DNA of 64,000 nucleotides from Strigamia acuminata (lineage: Eukaryota; Arthropoda; Chilopoda; Geophilomorpha; Linotaeniidae): positions 5,380,501-5,444,500 of the forward strand of contig OX442318.1 of assembly GCA_949358305.1 (NCBI GenBank). Direction: 5' to 3'. The position numbers and the translations under genes are program-made. A model generated the notes under the pieces. It saw only the letters and a program-made list of their open reading frames with translations, searched no databases and was not told the DNA's origin. Of this stretch, positions 47,058 through 57,704 are shown piece by piece; the first letter of the stretch is position 1, and every line of letters begins with the position of its first letter.

Positions 47058-47510
47058 TCACCGGTTGGTGGTAATTGATCGCATAAGAAATAGAAGTAGT
47101 ATCGTTTGTTCCCTGGTCATTTGTTTCCCAGTCATTTGTTCGATGGTCATTTTTTCGGCATTTATCGACATTTTAGCATGACCTTCGGATTCCTTTAAAT
47201 ATTGTGCAGTGAAGTTTAATAAGGATAGACAGAGTAAAATATTAGGAGGAGTAACTTGAGTAGAAGATGTTTCATTGGTTATTGGTAATAGTTTGTGGGA
47301 ATGAATTGGATTGTCATTTTTAAAATTAACTGATTGGGATTCAATTGGTGCAAGACATTGGCCTTCATCTGGGATTGGGCTAGGATCATTTGGCAAGTCA
47401 GCAATCAGAAGTCCTGCTTTAGTTGACAGGTCAAAGGTTTCTATTAAAGCTCCCAACTGAGATGAGTAAATTCCAGCAACCAGTCTTGCATCAGCATAAG
47501 AATGAAACAA
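47058..47510 (-). pseudogene. Vanin last-exon pseudogene fragment
   Basis: Starts like exon 4 of the vanin genes (RLVAGIYSSQLGALIETFD, LLIADLPNDPSPIPDEGQCL). It continues for about 100 residues, then loses similarity where a TTTGTTCCCTGGTCATTTGT-type repeat has been inserted (47090-47165). No nitrilase exons lie upstream. It is about 7.7 kb from vanin-5 and in the same orientation. Confidence 0.78.
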
Positions 47511-49407
47511 TCAAAACAATAGAGATAAAATTTGTAGGGTTAACTTTCTCTGCTTACACTGTCGTATTTTAAATCGCGGATTAAACTTCAATATTTTATA
47601 TTTTTTTAATTTTCAGATTTGTCCGTTCGAAACCGGTTAGATCGGAATGTGAAAAGTACATTAACATGTTTGCGAATACATACTACGATGTTGAGAAATT
47701 AAGTTTTTCGCCGAATTTCTCTCCAGACGAGAAACAGGAAATAACCAGGCACGTTAATTCTACATTAAAATGTCCTTTTTTCTGTCAAAAGTGTTATTTT
47801 TGTTACAAAAAAAATCATGTTTGAATTTGTTCTATTTCTTAGTATTGCTTAGATTTTAGGCCTACAAGTGATAACAGAAGACCACGACGTAGGCCCACTT
47901 CTTTTGGTGATGGAGGAAATCCTTCCACGAGCACTAGTGCAATCGCTTCTCATGCCACTTTGAAACTGGGATGGTGTTAATGTACAGCATTTGAATTTCA
48001 TTGGTGCATGCGAGTGAATTAGGTATGTTGTGTATTATTTGTGTTTTTCATTACATATAATTTTTGTTTTTCACAATGGATTATTTATTGTGTAGCACCA
48101 TTTTGGATTTTTGGGCAATTCCACCGCACGTTCTCATTACGTTTCTGACTTGTTGGTGCTAGTGAAAGTGAAGTTTAATTACTTGAAATGCAAGAAAAAT
48201 CCACTCAATCTGTAAGTACTGCCAATTCAATGCCTTTAATCAGGAATATTAAGTGAATGTATAACTTTAGACATTATTCTTAGAGTCTGTGTACTCAATA
48301 GGAATATTAGGAACAGCTAGAATTATTGGCCAATAATATTTGAATCATGCTTTCAATCTTAGATAAAACTTTTGTATTAGATTAAGTGTTGATTCTTGTT
48401 TCAATTGTCATATCTAAGTGCCCAAACAAACCGCTAAGATTTCGAGAATTGTAAATTGTATGTGCAAAACTACCACTACTACTGTATAATCGATCCACTG
48501 AGCGAACTATAGTTTTAAGTTTTTTCCCACATAAATGGTGTCGTGGCCAGTCGTTCTATATGAATTTTGCTACGTTTTCGATTTGTTTTTGTGTTTTTGG
48601 TCTTTTTGACCATTTTTGGTGCCACATAATATATAGCCGCACTGTATTCTGGGATGACCACAGGTAACAAACATGCATAGTTGGCAAGCAATGCATAACA
48701 CGTGATTGCTGTCATCCAATCAGCTCACAGAACAACGAACCAATAGGAAAATTACACACAGATACGTGTCCATATTATCCTTGTTCATGATGCAACTTGA
48801 AATTCGTAACAATTGTTGTACGGCATTCAACTACGATAATGGCTGCAGTCAATGAGATCATACATAAAATTTTGAATTTACTTAACTTGATCATGCATCA
48901 CTGAGGGGTTTTGGGTGTGTGACGATTCTACCTTTTGATAGATAAAATATATACGCTAAACTAACAGAGATAAGCTAACATGTGCGCGAAAGTGTTTAGA
49001 AACGTGGTAATTTAGTTTTAAGCCGTATACCGTACCCACCAAACCGAAATTGGAGACAATAAGTAATAATACACACAATTTATTAATCAAACATCAATAA
49101 TTAAAACATTAAACGTTAAGACATTAAAATATTAAACATTAAACATTAAAACATTAAAACATTAAACATTAAACATTAAAACATTAAAACATTAAAACAT
49201 TAAAATATTTCCAATGGCGAGTTTGCCATTGGAAATATCCAAATAGGTTTCCAATGGTGAACTGTAAAAGTATTTTTCAAAGTGGTAACCAACTACATAC
49301 TAGTACATACAGATTGTAAAATACATTTGATAAATTACAGTAGTCATCCAGTTTATACAATTGTTACTGACAGTAATGAAATTTCTTATTCGGAGATTTA
49401 GCAAATT
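47511..49407. other. Mostly non-coding region; possible small exon on +
   Basis: At about 47619-47824 a TTTTCAG acceptor opens a 67-codon plus-strand frame (KYINMFANTYYDVEKLSFSP) that I do not recognise and could not extend into a gene. A short AACATTAAA tandem repeat lies at 49095-49205. Nothing else is supported. Confidence 0.3.
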
Positions 49408-52400
49408 TCAGTTAACTTGAGTACTTGAACGCAATTGAATGAAACATAATGTTCGGTTACACACGATGTGCATTAGAACGAGCAGAGAAACCCCAAGGGT
49501 GAGGCCCATTGCATTTCCAACGTCCGAGACCAAAGTACCAAATGAATACAGAAATTCTTCTTTTATGAACTCAATCTTATTTGTATACATGTTGCACACT
49601 ACTATGAACAGAGAAGGTTTAATTGCATACGGAGTACTAAATGTAGTAAATTTGTAAGTCAATATTTGACAAGGTCGCACACATGCGCATTCCTTTTCAA
49701 CATCGGTTGATGAATGAATTTTGTAATACAATGTGCGCACACCTTTGGCCATTGATGAAGAATTGCACATAGTCGTGTTCTCCTTGATGGCAAATGGCAT
49801 GCTAGCAAAAACAATGCAAAAGTATCGGTAAATTAGTAATGCATGGTATTGAATGCAGGTTTTCTTGTGACGATGTTGATGTGTGCAGGGAGAAGCGATC
49901 ATATTTTGGACACGCTACCTTCTTCCCCCGAATATAACATCGTTTCGTTTTTTTCAAAAACTTGCTGTATCAGAAGTTTTTAAAAATTTTCGAAAATAAC
50001 GTCAGTTTCAATACAACGTCATGGTGTTGTATTCGAGCATAACAGCATGGTCTTATATTCGAGTACATTGACTGTTTTGATGCTATACAGTAGATCATTG
50101 TGCGCTCTGATTTTACCACGTGCCGGGAAGCATCACCACGTGTGTCTTATTCAGTGTGACGAAATGAGAACGTGTTTTTAGTGCCTTAATCTATTTCGCC
50201 ATTAACAACAATAGTGTGAAAATAAAAACAGAGATCTATTTTACAAAATTACATGTTGAATTATAATGAATTTTGAGTTCCTGAAAAAACTTATGTTAAT
50301 CAAAGACTGATTTGTCTTTTTTCAGAAGTTTTACAACAAGTACACAATATAACGTCATGCCATTGTATTCGAATACAACAGCATGAAGTTATATTCGGGG
50401 GAAGATGGTAGCCACCGAAGGCCCCATGCATCCGTACGGGTAATCACTTCTTGATGATTAGGGACCCTTCGTAAGGGAGGGGGTAAGATAATCTCTTCTG
50501 ATTTCCTAGCACGTGCTAGAATTTACACTAAATTTCTGTTAGATTTGCACTTGCGAATGTATTCATTATTTATACATAAATTTCTGACCTGCAGAGTTGG
50601 AGTTTTTTCACTTTGTTTAGCAGACAATTTTGTTTGCAATGGTCATATTCACTCGTATTTGAAGTACATGGGTTGCGAACGGTGTTCAATTGTTGCATCT
50701 AACACACCAGAAAGAAGAATTATTAAATCACAGCGTGTTATTTATCGGACATTGTATTTTATTGTCCAATGTATTTACCTTTAATATTTTAAATAAAATT
50801 ACTGGTTGACGTGTAGAGAGAAGTTCCATTTTGAATAGATTTGGGAAATTAGGATCTCCAGGTGGACTGAAATAGATCTGAAATAGAAGATGAAAGCTAT
50901 TTAGACTGAAAACTGGACAATTGAAATTGTCCTTACATTTGAGACGTCTGGTTTGCAAATATTATTCACTTCACGTACCGCAATTGCAGCCCAGGACATT
51001 CTTGAATACTTTCCTGGTGCTTTCAAATTTGAAAAATTATTTAGATAATAAAATTAAAGGATTCATGTCAAGGGTAATTAATTACCAAATGAATGTTTCA
51101 TGCAAACACCATCCGTGTAGTTTAATGTGGTCATGAATCCTTGAAGTACGTCAAGATCCTTAAACTGAAAAATGTGTACAAGTCAATAAGACAGTGGCAA
51201 AATAATTTCTCGTATCACGTGTTTGAAAAAACCACTGTCAACTTATACTAAAATGCACTCATTACTATCGTAAACATTTGCTACGACGGATTAAAGTAAA
51301 GAATAGCCGCTTCAAATGAACTTATTTTATTGTTTCCGCTAACAAGTAAGTAGAAATTGATCAAGGTCCCGAAAAAGACAAATGTTTATTTGCAACTGAA
51401 AATTAGTGCCGTTGGATGTTTCGAAATACTGTGGAAAGTGGGAAACTTGTGACCGACTGCCGGTCACTGCAACACTCTCACCCACATGGCCAGTCTAACC
51501 CCGCCAGGTGGAGTTGATGGTTGAAGCATAGTGACCCTGATGACATTACACCTGGCCTACCCAACAACCAATGTGAAAAGGTACTCTCATACCCAAGGTG
51601 CAAGAGTGGACTATAAAAGGCCCAACATCCTATTTAGAGCCAGAGTTAGTTAGGAATAGCTACGGTTCACACCTAGCAGTTCTCCGCTCTTGTTTACCGT
51701 GGTGATACTCAGGGAAGGTGCAGGTAAGCCATTCCCAGTACTGTGAGAGTTCCATGGGTAAAGTGACTGAGTCCTGAACGAACAACTGACTGACCACACT
51801 GCTCACAGGTTAACCCTAACCACATGTGCCACGTGTGGTTGCAGATGCGCTGCAGCAATGCAAAATAAATAAAACAAATAAACAAATAAATAAATTTGTC
51901 TGCAAAATAACAATTTTGTGTCGTTTTGGTCGGATGGTGCCGTGATCACAAGACAGAATCGCTTTACAATCTAACAATTAAATTGTGCTAGATGTGTAGT
52001 CCTGTGGTTGATCGTCCTAGCTTCTATCAAAATGTCTGTGTCCGGCGCTGTTTAGGCTTTCCCGTGCGCTAATGGCATTTGTCTACTCTCACAACTTTGA
52101 GCACTTATTGGCACGTACACTGTACAAAAAAATGTTAGTTTTTGGTGTATTTACAGCTTTTAGGTATCAGGTGGCACCGTTACTCCAGAAATGGTTTTGA
52201 AAGATTTTCTGTGTGATAAACAAATTCTATCCACCAGCATTTTTTTTTGTAATAAGGCTCGAAATTATCTTTCTATGGTCTGGGTTCACTCTCTGAGGCA
52301 CTGCTTCAGGTCCCATTCAATTTAACTTGTATTTTTATTTTGAAGAAAGCGACTTACCTCCTTTGTAATTTCTGCATGGTCCAGCACTGCAGTTTGAAAT

Positions 52401-55400
52401 TCCGTATTCCAAAGCGTCTCCACGTCGGTTTTATTGAAACCTATTAGATCATAAGCATCGACTTCACAGTTAGTAGATTTCATCTTGAGATAACGGTCGA
52501 AATATCTCTTTTTTTTAACATTAAGTTTTTCACTGTGTGGCCCTGGACAACTAACGATGTTTGGAAATGTGACGACTACAGGGTCTTCAATGATGACTAT
52601 TTTCTGAATGGGTCCTGATATATATCTATTTATTCTATCTTGCAGAATATAACAACAGAATAGCGTGCAACTGAAATAAATTGCGTAAATCCATTTGCTT
52701 TTGCTTTCTGCTTTTTCCATTTCAATTTGTTTAGCAAATCTTTTGAATCTTGTTTCATGTTTGTTAAAGTGTTTCTCAAATTTGTTAATGATGCTGTTTC
52801 GGTTGTTCCTTCGCCATCTTTTATTTATTTTTGCACAGCCAATTAGACAATCAATCAGAGAAAGTAGTGAAAATCCCAACCAAAGACCGAGATTTCCACC
52901 AAAGTCACAGATTAGACTGATTGAGTCATAAAGCCATCTTTCTTGAAACACGGTTATGTATTCATCAGATAAGTGCAAATTGCATTGCATTTTGTTCGAA
53001 TGCGTTCCATCTATTTGTAAATCGTAAATTTCATTTGTACAGCTTCTTGTACAGTTGTAGTTGGAAGTTGGTGTTATTCCTGTTAATCGTTTAATGTGTT
53101 TTAGTAACAAGTTGAATGCTTCTTCACTATTGTTGCAGGGATTGTCACATTGCTTCAAAAATGAATACGGGAGGCTAATAATTTTTTTATTTTTTATTTA
53201 AAAATTGTCTATTTTAATCATTTCCTTAAATTGTTGTTTTGAACCTGATTAAGGATGTTAACGTCTTTGGATCAAAGAATAGTGTTTGTTACATTGATTC
53301 ATTAACCCAAAGTGTCATTTTATTAAATGGAAAATTGTGAGAACCGACACTTGTGAAGATGATGTAACTTATGATAAACATGGTGTTGGCACCCTTCACC
53401 TTCCAACTACATAGGGATCGGTTTGAGTAGAAAATCTCTTTGATAATATTAACAGGATCAAAACAACAGTTCGATGTACAGCAGCATTGACTTACCAACA
53501 GGGATCAGTTTTGAACGTTTGCATGGTGTGGTGTAGACCACATGATATAAATTCTTCGTTTGGCACACACGGCTCTTCTTTAGTGCTTAAAAAGGAATAC
53601 TGGAAAAAATTGCATTAATACTGTTCAGTGTGTGTGGTGCGGATATAAGACAGGCTCCAGAACGTTATCCAGTTCGGGAAATGTTAAGTCTAAGCTGTCT
53701 TTAGTCTGGAGAAATGTTAAATATGACAATGAAAGGAGTGTCAGAGGACATAAACCACTTAAAATCCATCCAACTTTTGGTTTTTCATGATGTAGTCATT
53801 TATGGCTGTTTTTCGTTGTCTATTTTGTGACCGCCAGGCCACCTAGGTGACCTGCGGCACTGCCACACACCACCGTGCGGCCCCAAAGGTCAACCCCTCT
53901 GTGGATAATTGACCTAGCCCGGGGAGGAGGGAGTGGAGTGGTGTGGTGAGGAGAGGAGTGGAGGAGAGAGAGTGCTGTTGGACACGGACTGCAAAGGACG
54001 TGTCTGGAGTAGCTCCCCGAGAAAAGAAGGTGTTCATCTGGGAGGGACAAGTTGTGTCCCGGTTTGACTCTGCACTCTTCACCATTCACCACGATGATAC
54101 TCAGTACGACGGCTGAGTCTGTTGTGCAGCCTCCATGAGTGGACGCGTGGGTCGTAGGTAAGTACGACACGAATGTTTAGCCGAACCGACCACGTCACCC
54201 ATTGGGTTCCCACCCAGTGTGTGATGGGTCGGTTGCCGGTGCGGCGTGCCCTCGCGGCACCACCGCAGCGGGTGACGGGATTCCCCATACCCCTAGACAA
54301 CGCAATAAAGGCCAACCAACCAATATTGTGAGAATCTTAGTCATTTTACGTGAAGTATGCGTCCCTACTTAGTGTTCTCAGTCCCCTGACTACACTGGAG
54401 AGACCATAGCAGTCACAATTTTGTTTATTCATGGTGGGCCAAAAATCACGAACCCATGTGAGGTCTTAATAACTTTTTTTTAAATTATTTTTTTAAAATT
54501 CTTTTTCATTAACTATTTTGTAAAGAAGACTTAGGAGATTAATCATGAAAAAATTCACGATTGAACAAAGAAGACAATTTGATAAATTTTATTTAACAAA
54601 CCCGAGGATAAATAATTCTGATCCAACCTCCAACAATCAAACGTCTAATCATTGATGCCAAAGAGAATTTTTCATGCCATAATGGCGGAGATATGCTCGT
54701 TGGGTCGGAATTGATCCTCGCTTTGATAGTGAATTTCCTATTTTTCTGTTTGCTGTTCGGTCGGAAATTTTTCCCTGATTAATCTCCTAAATTAAAAATA
54801 TTTAATTATCAATCTTTATTAAGACTTCAGACCGGTTCGTGACTTTGCCACACATCATGCCAAGCAAACAGGTTCAGTAACTATTGATCTGTGGTAAATC
54901 TGTGCTAAACAAATAATATCTAGTGCAATTTTTATTCCTTAGCATTAGTTTATAAAATCACTATTTTTACTTGTGTGACGGTGAAGCCTATAGACATTTG
55001 AACGTATGGAGGTATAAATAAATAGAATTGGGAATCAAATGGTACATCCCATGAAAACTGAAATGGAGTTTTGTAAAGTATAGAGTGAAACATCTGTAGA
55101 ATGAACATTATTTGTATACTATACTCCATAATATTGAGAAGGATCAGGCATCTCCAATTTCAATGTCATTGTATGCTCAAAATGTTCCAATGATCTATTA
55201 ACTAAGTAATAAAGTAACAGTTTACACAATGAAACGTACTGAAACCCAAGAACTGATATATAAATTGGCAATTTGGTATTCAGTTTTAAGCAAAACACAT
55301 CTTTGATACTTAACTATTTACTTGTGTACATTTGCCATTAATTGTTAATTGGTCTTTCTGACTAAATCCCAAAGGTATGTTTGGCTATAACAACATAGAA

Positions 55401-55902
55401 AAATAAAATTTATATACAAACATGAAAATGTGCACCTCACTCTGTAGTTAGTGCTTCCAAATGTTAACTTTTCAATTAAATTGTCACCGTTGTCCCAATC
55501 TAAAAATTCTGTTGGATTGAAATTCAATAACTTTATGAGTTCGGACAGACCTTCATTAAGTTTTTTTTTGTTGTGAAAAGTGTTACTGTTTGAGCAAATA
55601 GACATTGTTGGGAAGTGAAAGTGTTCCATTGTTTTCTGGTGTACATCGACAGCCTTTGGTTCTGTCAAGAAGTACGAGATGCGATCATGCATTTGGTAGG
55701 AATAAATGAGAGAACAGAAGATGACGAAAATTCCCCATAAAATACGAAAAGTGTATGACCGTGTGCGGTCTAGAAGGATGTAAAATTCTGGTGCTACATT
55801 CTTATCTTTATTGATAGACTCGACGATTGAAGATGTTATTGCACGGCCATGTCTTTTGAATCCGCGTTCAATGACCAGGCGATGTGGGTATTGGTTGATC
55901 AT
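49408..55902 (-). CDS. DEG/ENaC channel with two subunits fused in one polypeptide
   Basis: DEG/ENaC proteins are trimeric sodium channels, normally one two-pass subunit per polypeptide. Eleven coding exons: 55902-55441, 55384-55322, 55238-55125, 55093-54971, 53599-53496, 53174-52358, 51164-51086, 51019-50937, 50877-50779, 50698-50589 and 49801-49408. They total 2448 nt, 815 residues. Unit 1 has an HG gating motif (18-19), TM1 (about 51-69), TFPNIVSCP-like post-TM1 block HFHFPTMSICSNSN, a Cys-rich ectodomain, and TM2 with filter GFS (389-391, GLWLGFSLLSLID). A linker of about 47 residues leads to unit 2: TM1 (about 450-467), VTFPNIVSCPGPHSEK, Cys-rich KECACVRPC, and TM2 with GVS (788-790). 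Unit 2 has FA where HG is expected. Each unit is about 400 residues, short for the family. ATG 55902 directly follows an acceptor; an upstream exon ends at 56018. Introns carry a MITE, a SINE-like repeat and an LTR-like sequence. Confidence 0.8.
49916..50410. mobile_element. MITE with TACCTTCTTCCCCCGAATAT ends in the channel's last intron
   Basis: Left end TACCTTCTTCCCCCGAATAT and right end ATATTCGGGGGAAGATGGTA are inverted. Sub-terminal TATAACGTCAT..GTTGTATTCGA motifs repeat on both sides. Non-coding, between exons 50589 and 49801. Confidence 0.75.
51449..52030. mobile_element. LTR-like sequence in the channel intron between exons 6 and 7
   Basis: Starts near TGTGACCGACTGCCGGTCAC. It carries a TATA box (CTATAAAAGGCCC at about 51609), a downstream AATAAATAAA tract (about 51867-51893) and then GGATGGTGCCGTGATCAC. 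The last of these could be a tRNA primer site just after an LTR. The downstream part recurs at 32320-32455. A solo or truncated LTR retrotransposon is inferred. Confidence 0.45.
53815..54327 (-). mobile_element. SINE-like dispersed repeat, copy 2
   Basis: Inverse of the 44177-44640 copy, inserted in the channel intron between exons 54971 and 53599. Shares GGTTGGCCTTTATTGCG, GGCACGCCGCACCGG, CTTACCTACGACCCA and CATGGAGGCTG. A plus-strand purine-rich run (GGGAGGAGGGAGTGG-like) is diverged between copies. Confidence 0.5.
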
Positions 55903-56058
55903 CTAGATAGAAAAAAAGCTTGTATTATTATGGTATTGTTTGTGTCACTTGACCACTGAAGATGATCATTAGATTGAAAATTAAGAAAACTAAACAAATG
56001 CATAAGCTTGCACTTACCGTTTTTCTATTCTTGGCCAACGTGTATGAGCTATGAAGGT

Positions 56059-57543
56059 TGTTGTGATCTCAAATGTTCCTTTTATTTGGAATATTTGGAG
56101 TATAAGAAATTAATAATTTAATCTATTTAATGTGTTAAATAAATTGTTTTACAGTCCCTTTAATTATTTAGAAATAGTAGAAATTGGTAATTTAAGGAAT
56201 CAATTTATTTTAGTGTTTTTAATGAATTATTTGTTAAAATAATTACATATTTTTTGCTTGCTTGTGCAAATAAAATACTCATTTTATTTGCAATTGCCAA
56301 GTGCTTTCGGCTGTTAAACAGAAGCCGTTAGGACTGCCATGGCAACCTAACTGCCAAATTGGGGGGTTGCTATGGCCAGCTCCTAATTTGCACTGTTGCT
56401 GGGCACGAAGTGTGCCAGGTGCATGCCACGCATGCGCACTCGGCCGATTTTCCGGCCAAAGTTTGGGTAATAAATTCGTTTATTACTCACTCTTTGCCTC
56501 CTCCTCACACCGTTCACACCGACACAACTTTGTTCAACCCAATAACACTGTTTTGTCCGTGATCCGTGAGATATTGCAAAGTTTCAACTGATTTGCTTGA
56601 TGCCAATACGCATCAAGTGACTCCTTCCCGGACGACGAAGTCGACGTGCAACGGACCGAGCAACCGTTGTTTCCGCCGCCGCCCGAAGATAAACGTACAC
56701 ACGCCATCGTAGACCGACGCCTGGAAGACGCCAAGCTGACGAGGGACGACGCGCGCCAAGCCGACGAAACCTCGACGCTAGCCACCGACGACGGTAATTC
56801 GATCAACATACGTTGAAGATCGACGCCAGCCAGCCGCCGAGTTGACGAGGGACGACGCGCGAAAGCCGACGAAACCTCGACGCTCGACCTGCCGACGACG
56901 ATAATTTGCCGAGAAGAAACGGACCTGAAAACCGAATTCGACAGTGTGAACTACGCCAGTTGGACTCGTGAGTTTTCAACGGAGAATTTCCCGTTTCAAC
57001 TCGAGGGTTCACACCTCGTATTCTCCACCCCGGCCTGGCTATTTAGCTGGCCACGATTCTGGCTCCACAGCCGAATCAACTTGCGAAATCTCACGATTCC
57101 GCGCCCGTTTGTGTGCATTTGCACCAATTTTCACGGCGATCCGTTGCCGCCATTTTCCAAACTTATTGTTTCCGCGCGCGCGAACAATTCCATTGTTCTC
57201 GCGCCTTTCTCTTCTTTCCTTGTTTAACTTTATCAATATTCATTTAATTATTCATTTATCCCTTGTATTTATATTACTCCTTAATTTTAACATTAATAAA
57301 ACTGTTTATCCTTTTTTAAATTACTTGTTATTATTGCATTTGCTACCAAAAGAACCCCTAGACACAAAAACCACAGCCAAAAAACCCCTAGACACCAACT
57401 TAACTGCCAAACCCGATAGAAGACCTTTTACGGCATTCAACTGCTTTCCACAGGTTGAATACCGGGACCTTTTGCATTGAATTAGATTAATATTCTGTGC
57501 AATTATTATTATTATAATTTTGGGAACATCCAGGAACGCAACA
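56059..57543 (+). repeat. 5' long terminal repeat
   Basis: Identical in length to the 3' copy. The 5' half is AT-rich and the middle GC-rich (56590-57200), suggesting promoter/U3 then R-U5 sequence. Short open frames in it are duplicated at both LTRs and are not considered genes. Confidence 0.92.
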
Positions 57544-57704
57544 CTTGGGGGCCCAGCCGGGATTATCCCAATTTTTAGAATTTTTAGAATTTAAAGTAAG
57601 ATTAAAAAATTAAAAAATCTTGTTTTTCCCCATTTTAGTATTTTTTACCTATTTTTCTAACTTTCCTATCATCTTTCTTCTCTTTTTGTAACATTCTTGC
57701 CATC

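Noticed and set aside
50545-51136. Plus-strand ORFs over the channel exons
   Set aside because: They are antisense to exons supported by splice sites and family motifs on the minus strand.
52358-53174. Interpretation of the fusion exon as two separate genes mis-joined
   Set aside because: The frame is open across TM2, linker and TM1 within one exon, with no internal stop, poly(A) signal or splice site needed; a misassembly would have to hit the same frame.
53289-53498. Minus-strand 69-codon ORF between channel exons 5 and 6
   Set aside because: Including it breaks the reading frame, while direct joining of 53496 to 53174 gives the expected Cys-Cys-Leu-Pro-Tyr block.
56301-57480. Short ORFs in the 5' LTR, duplicated at 62000-63179
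   Set aside because: Present in both LTRs, overlapping on both strands, with no recognisable domain; treated as LTR sequence.
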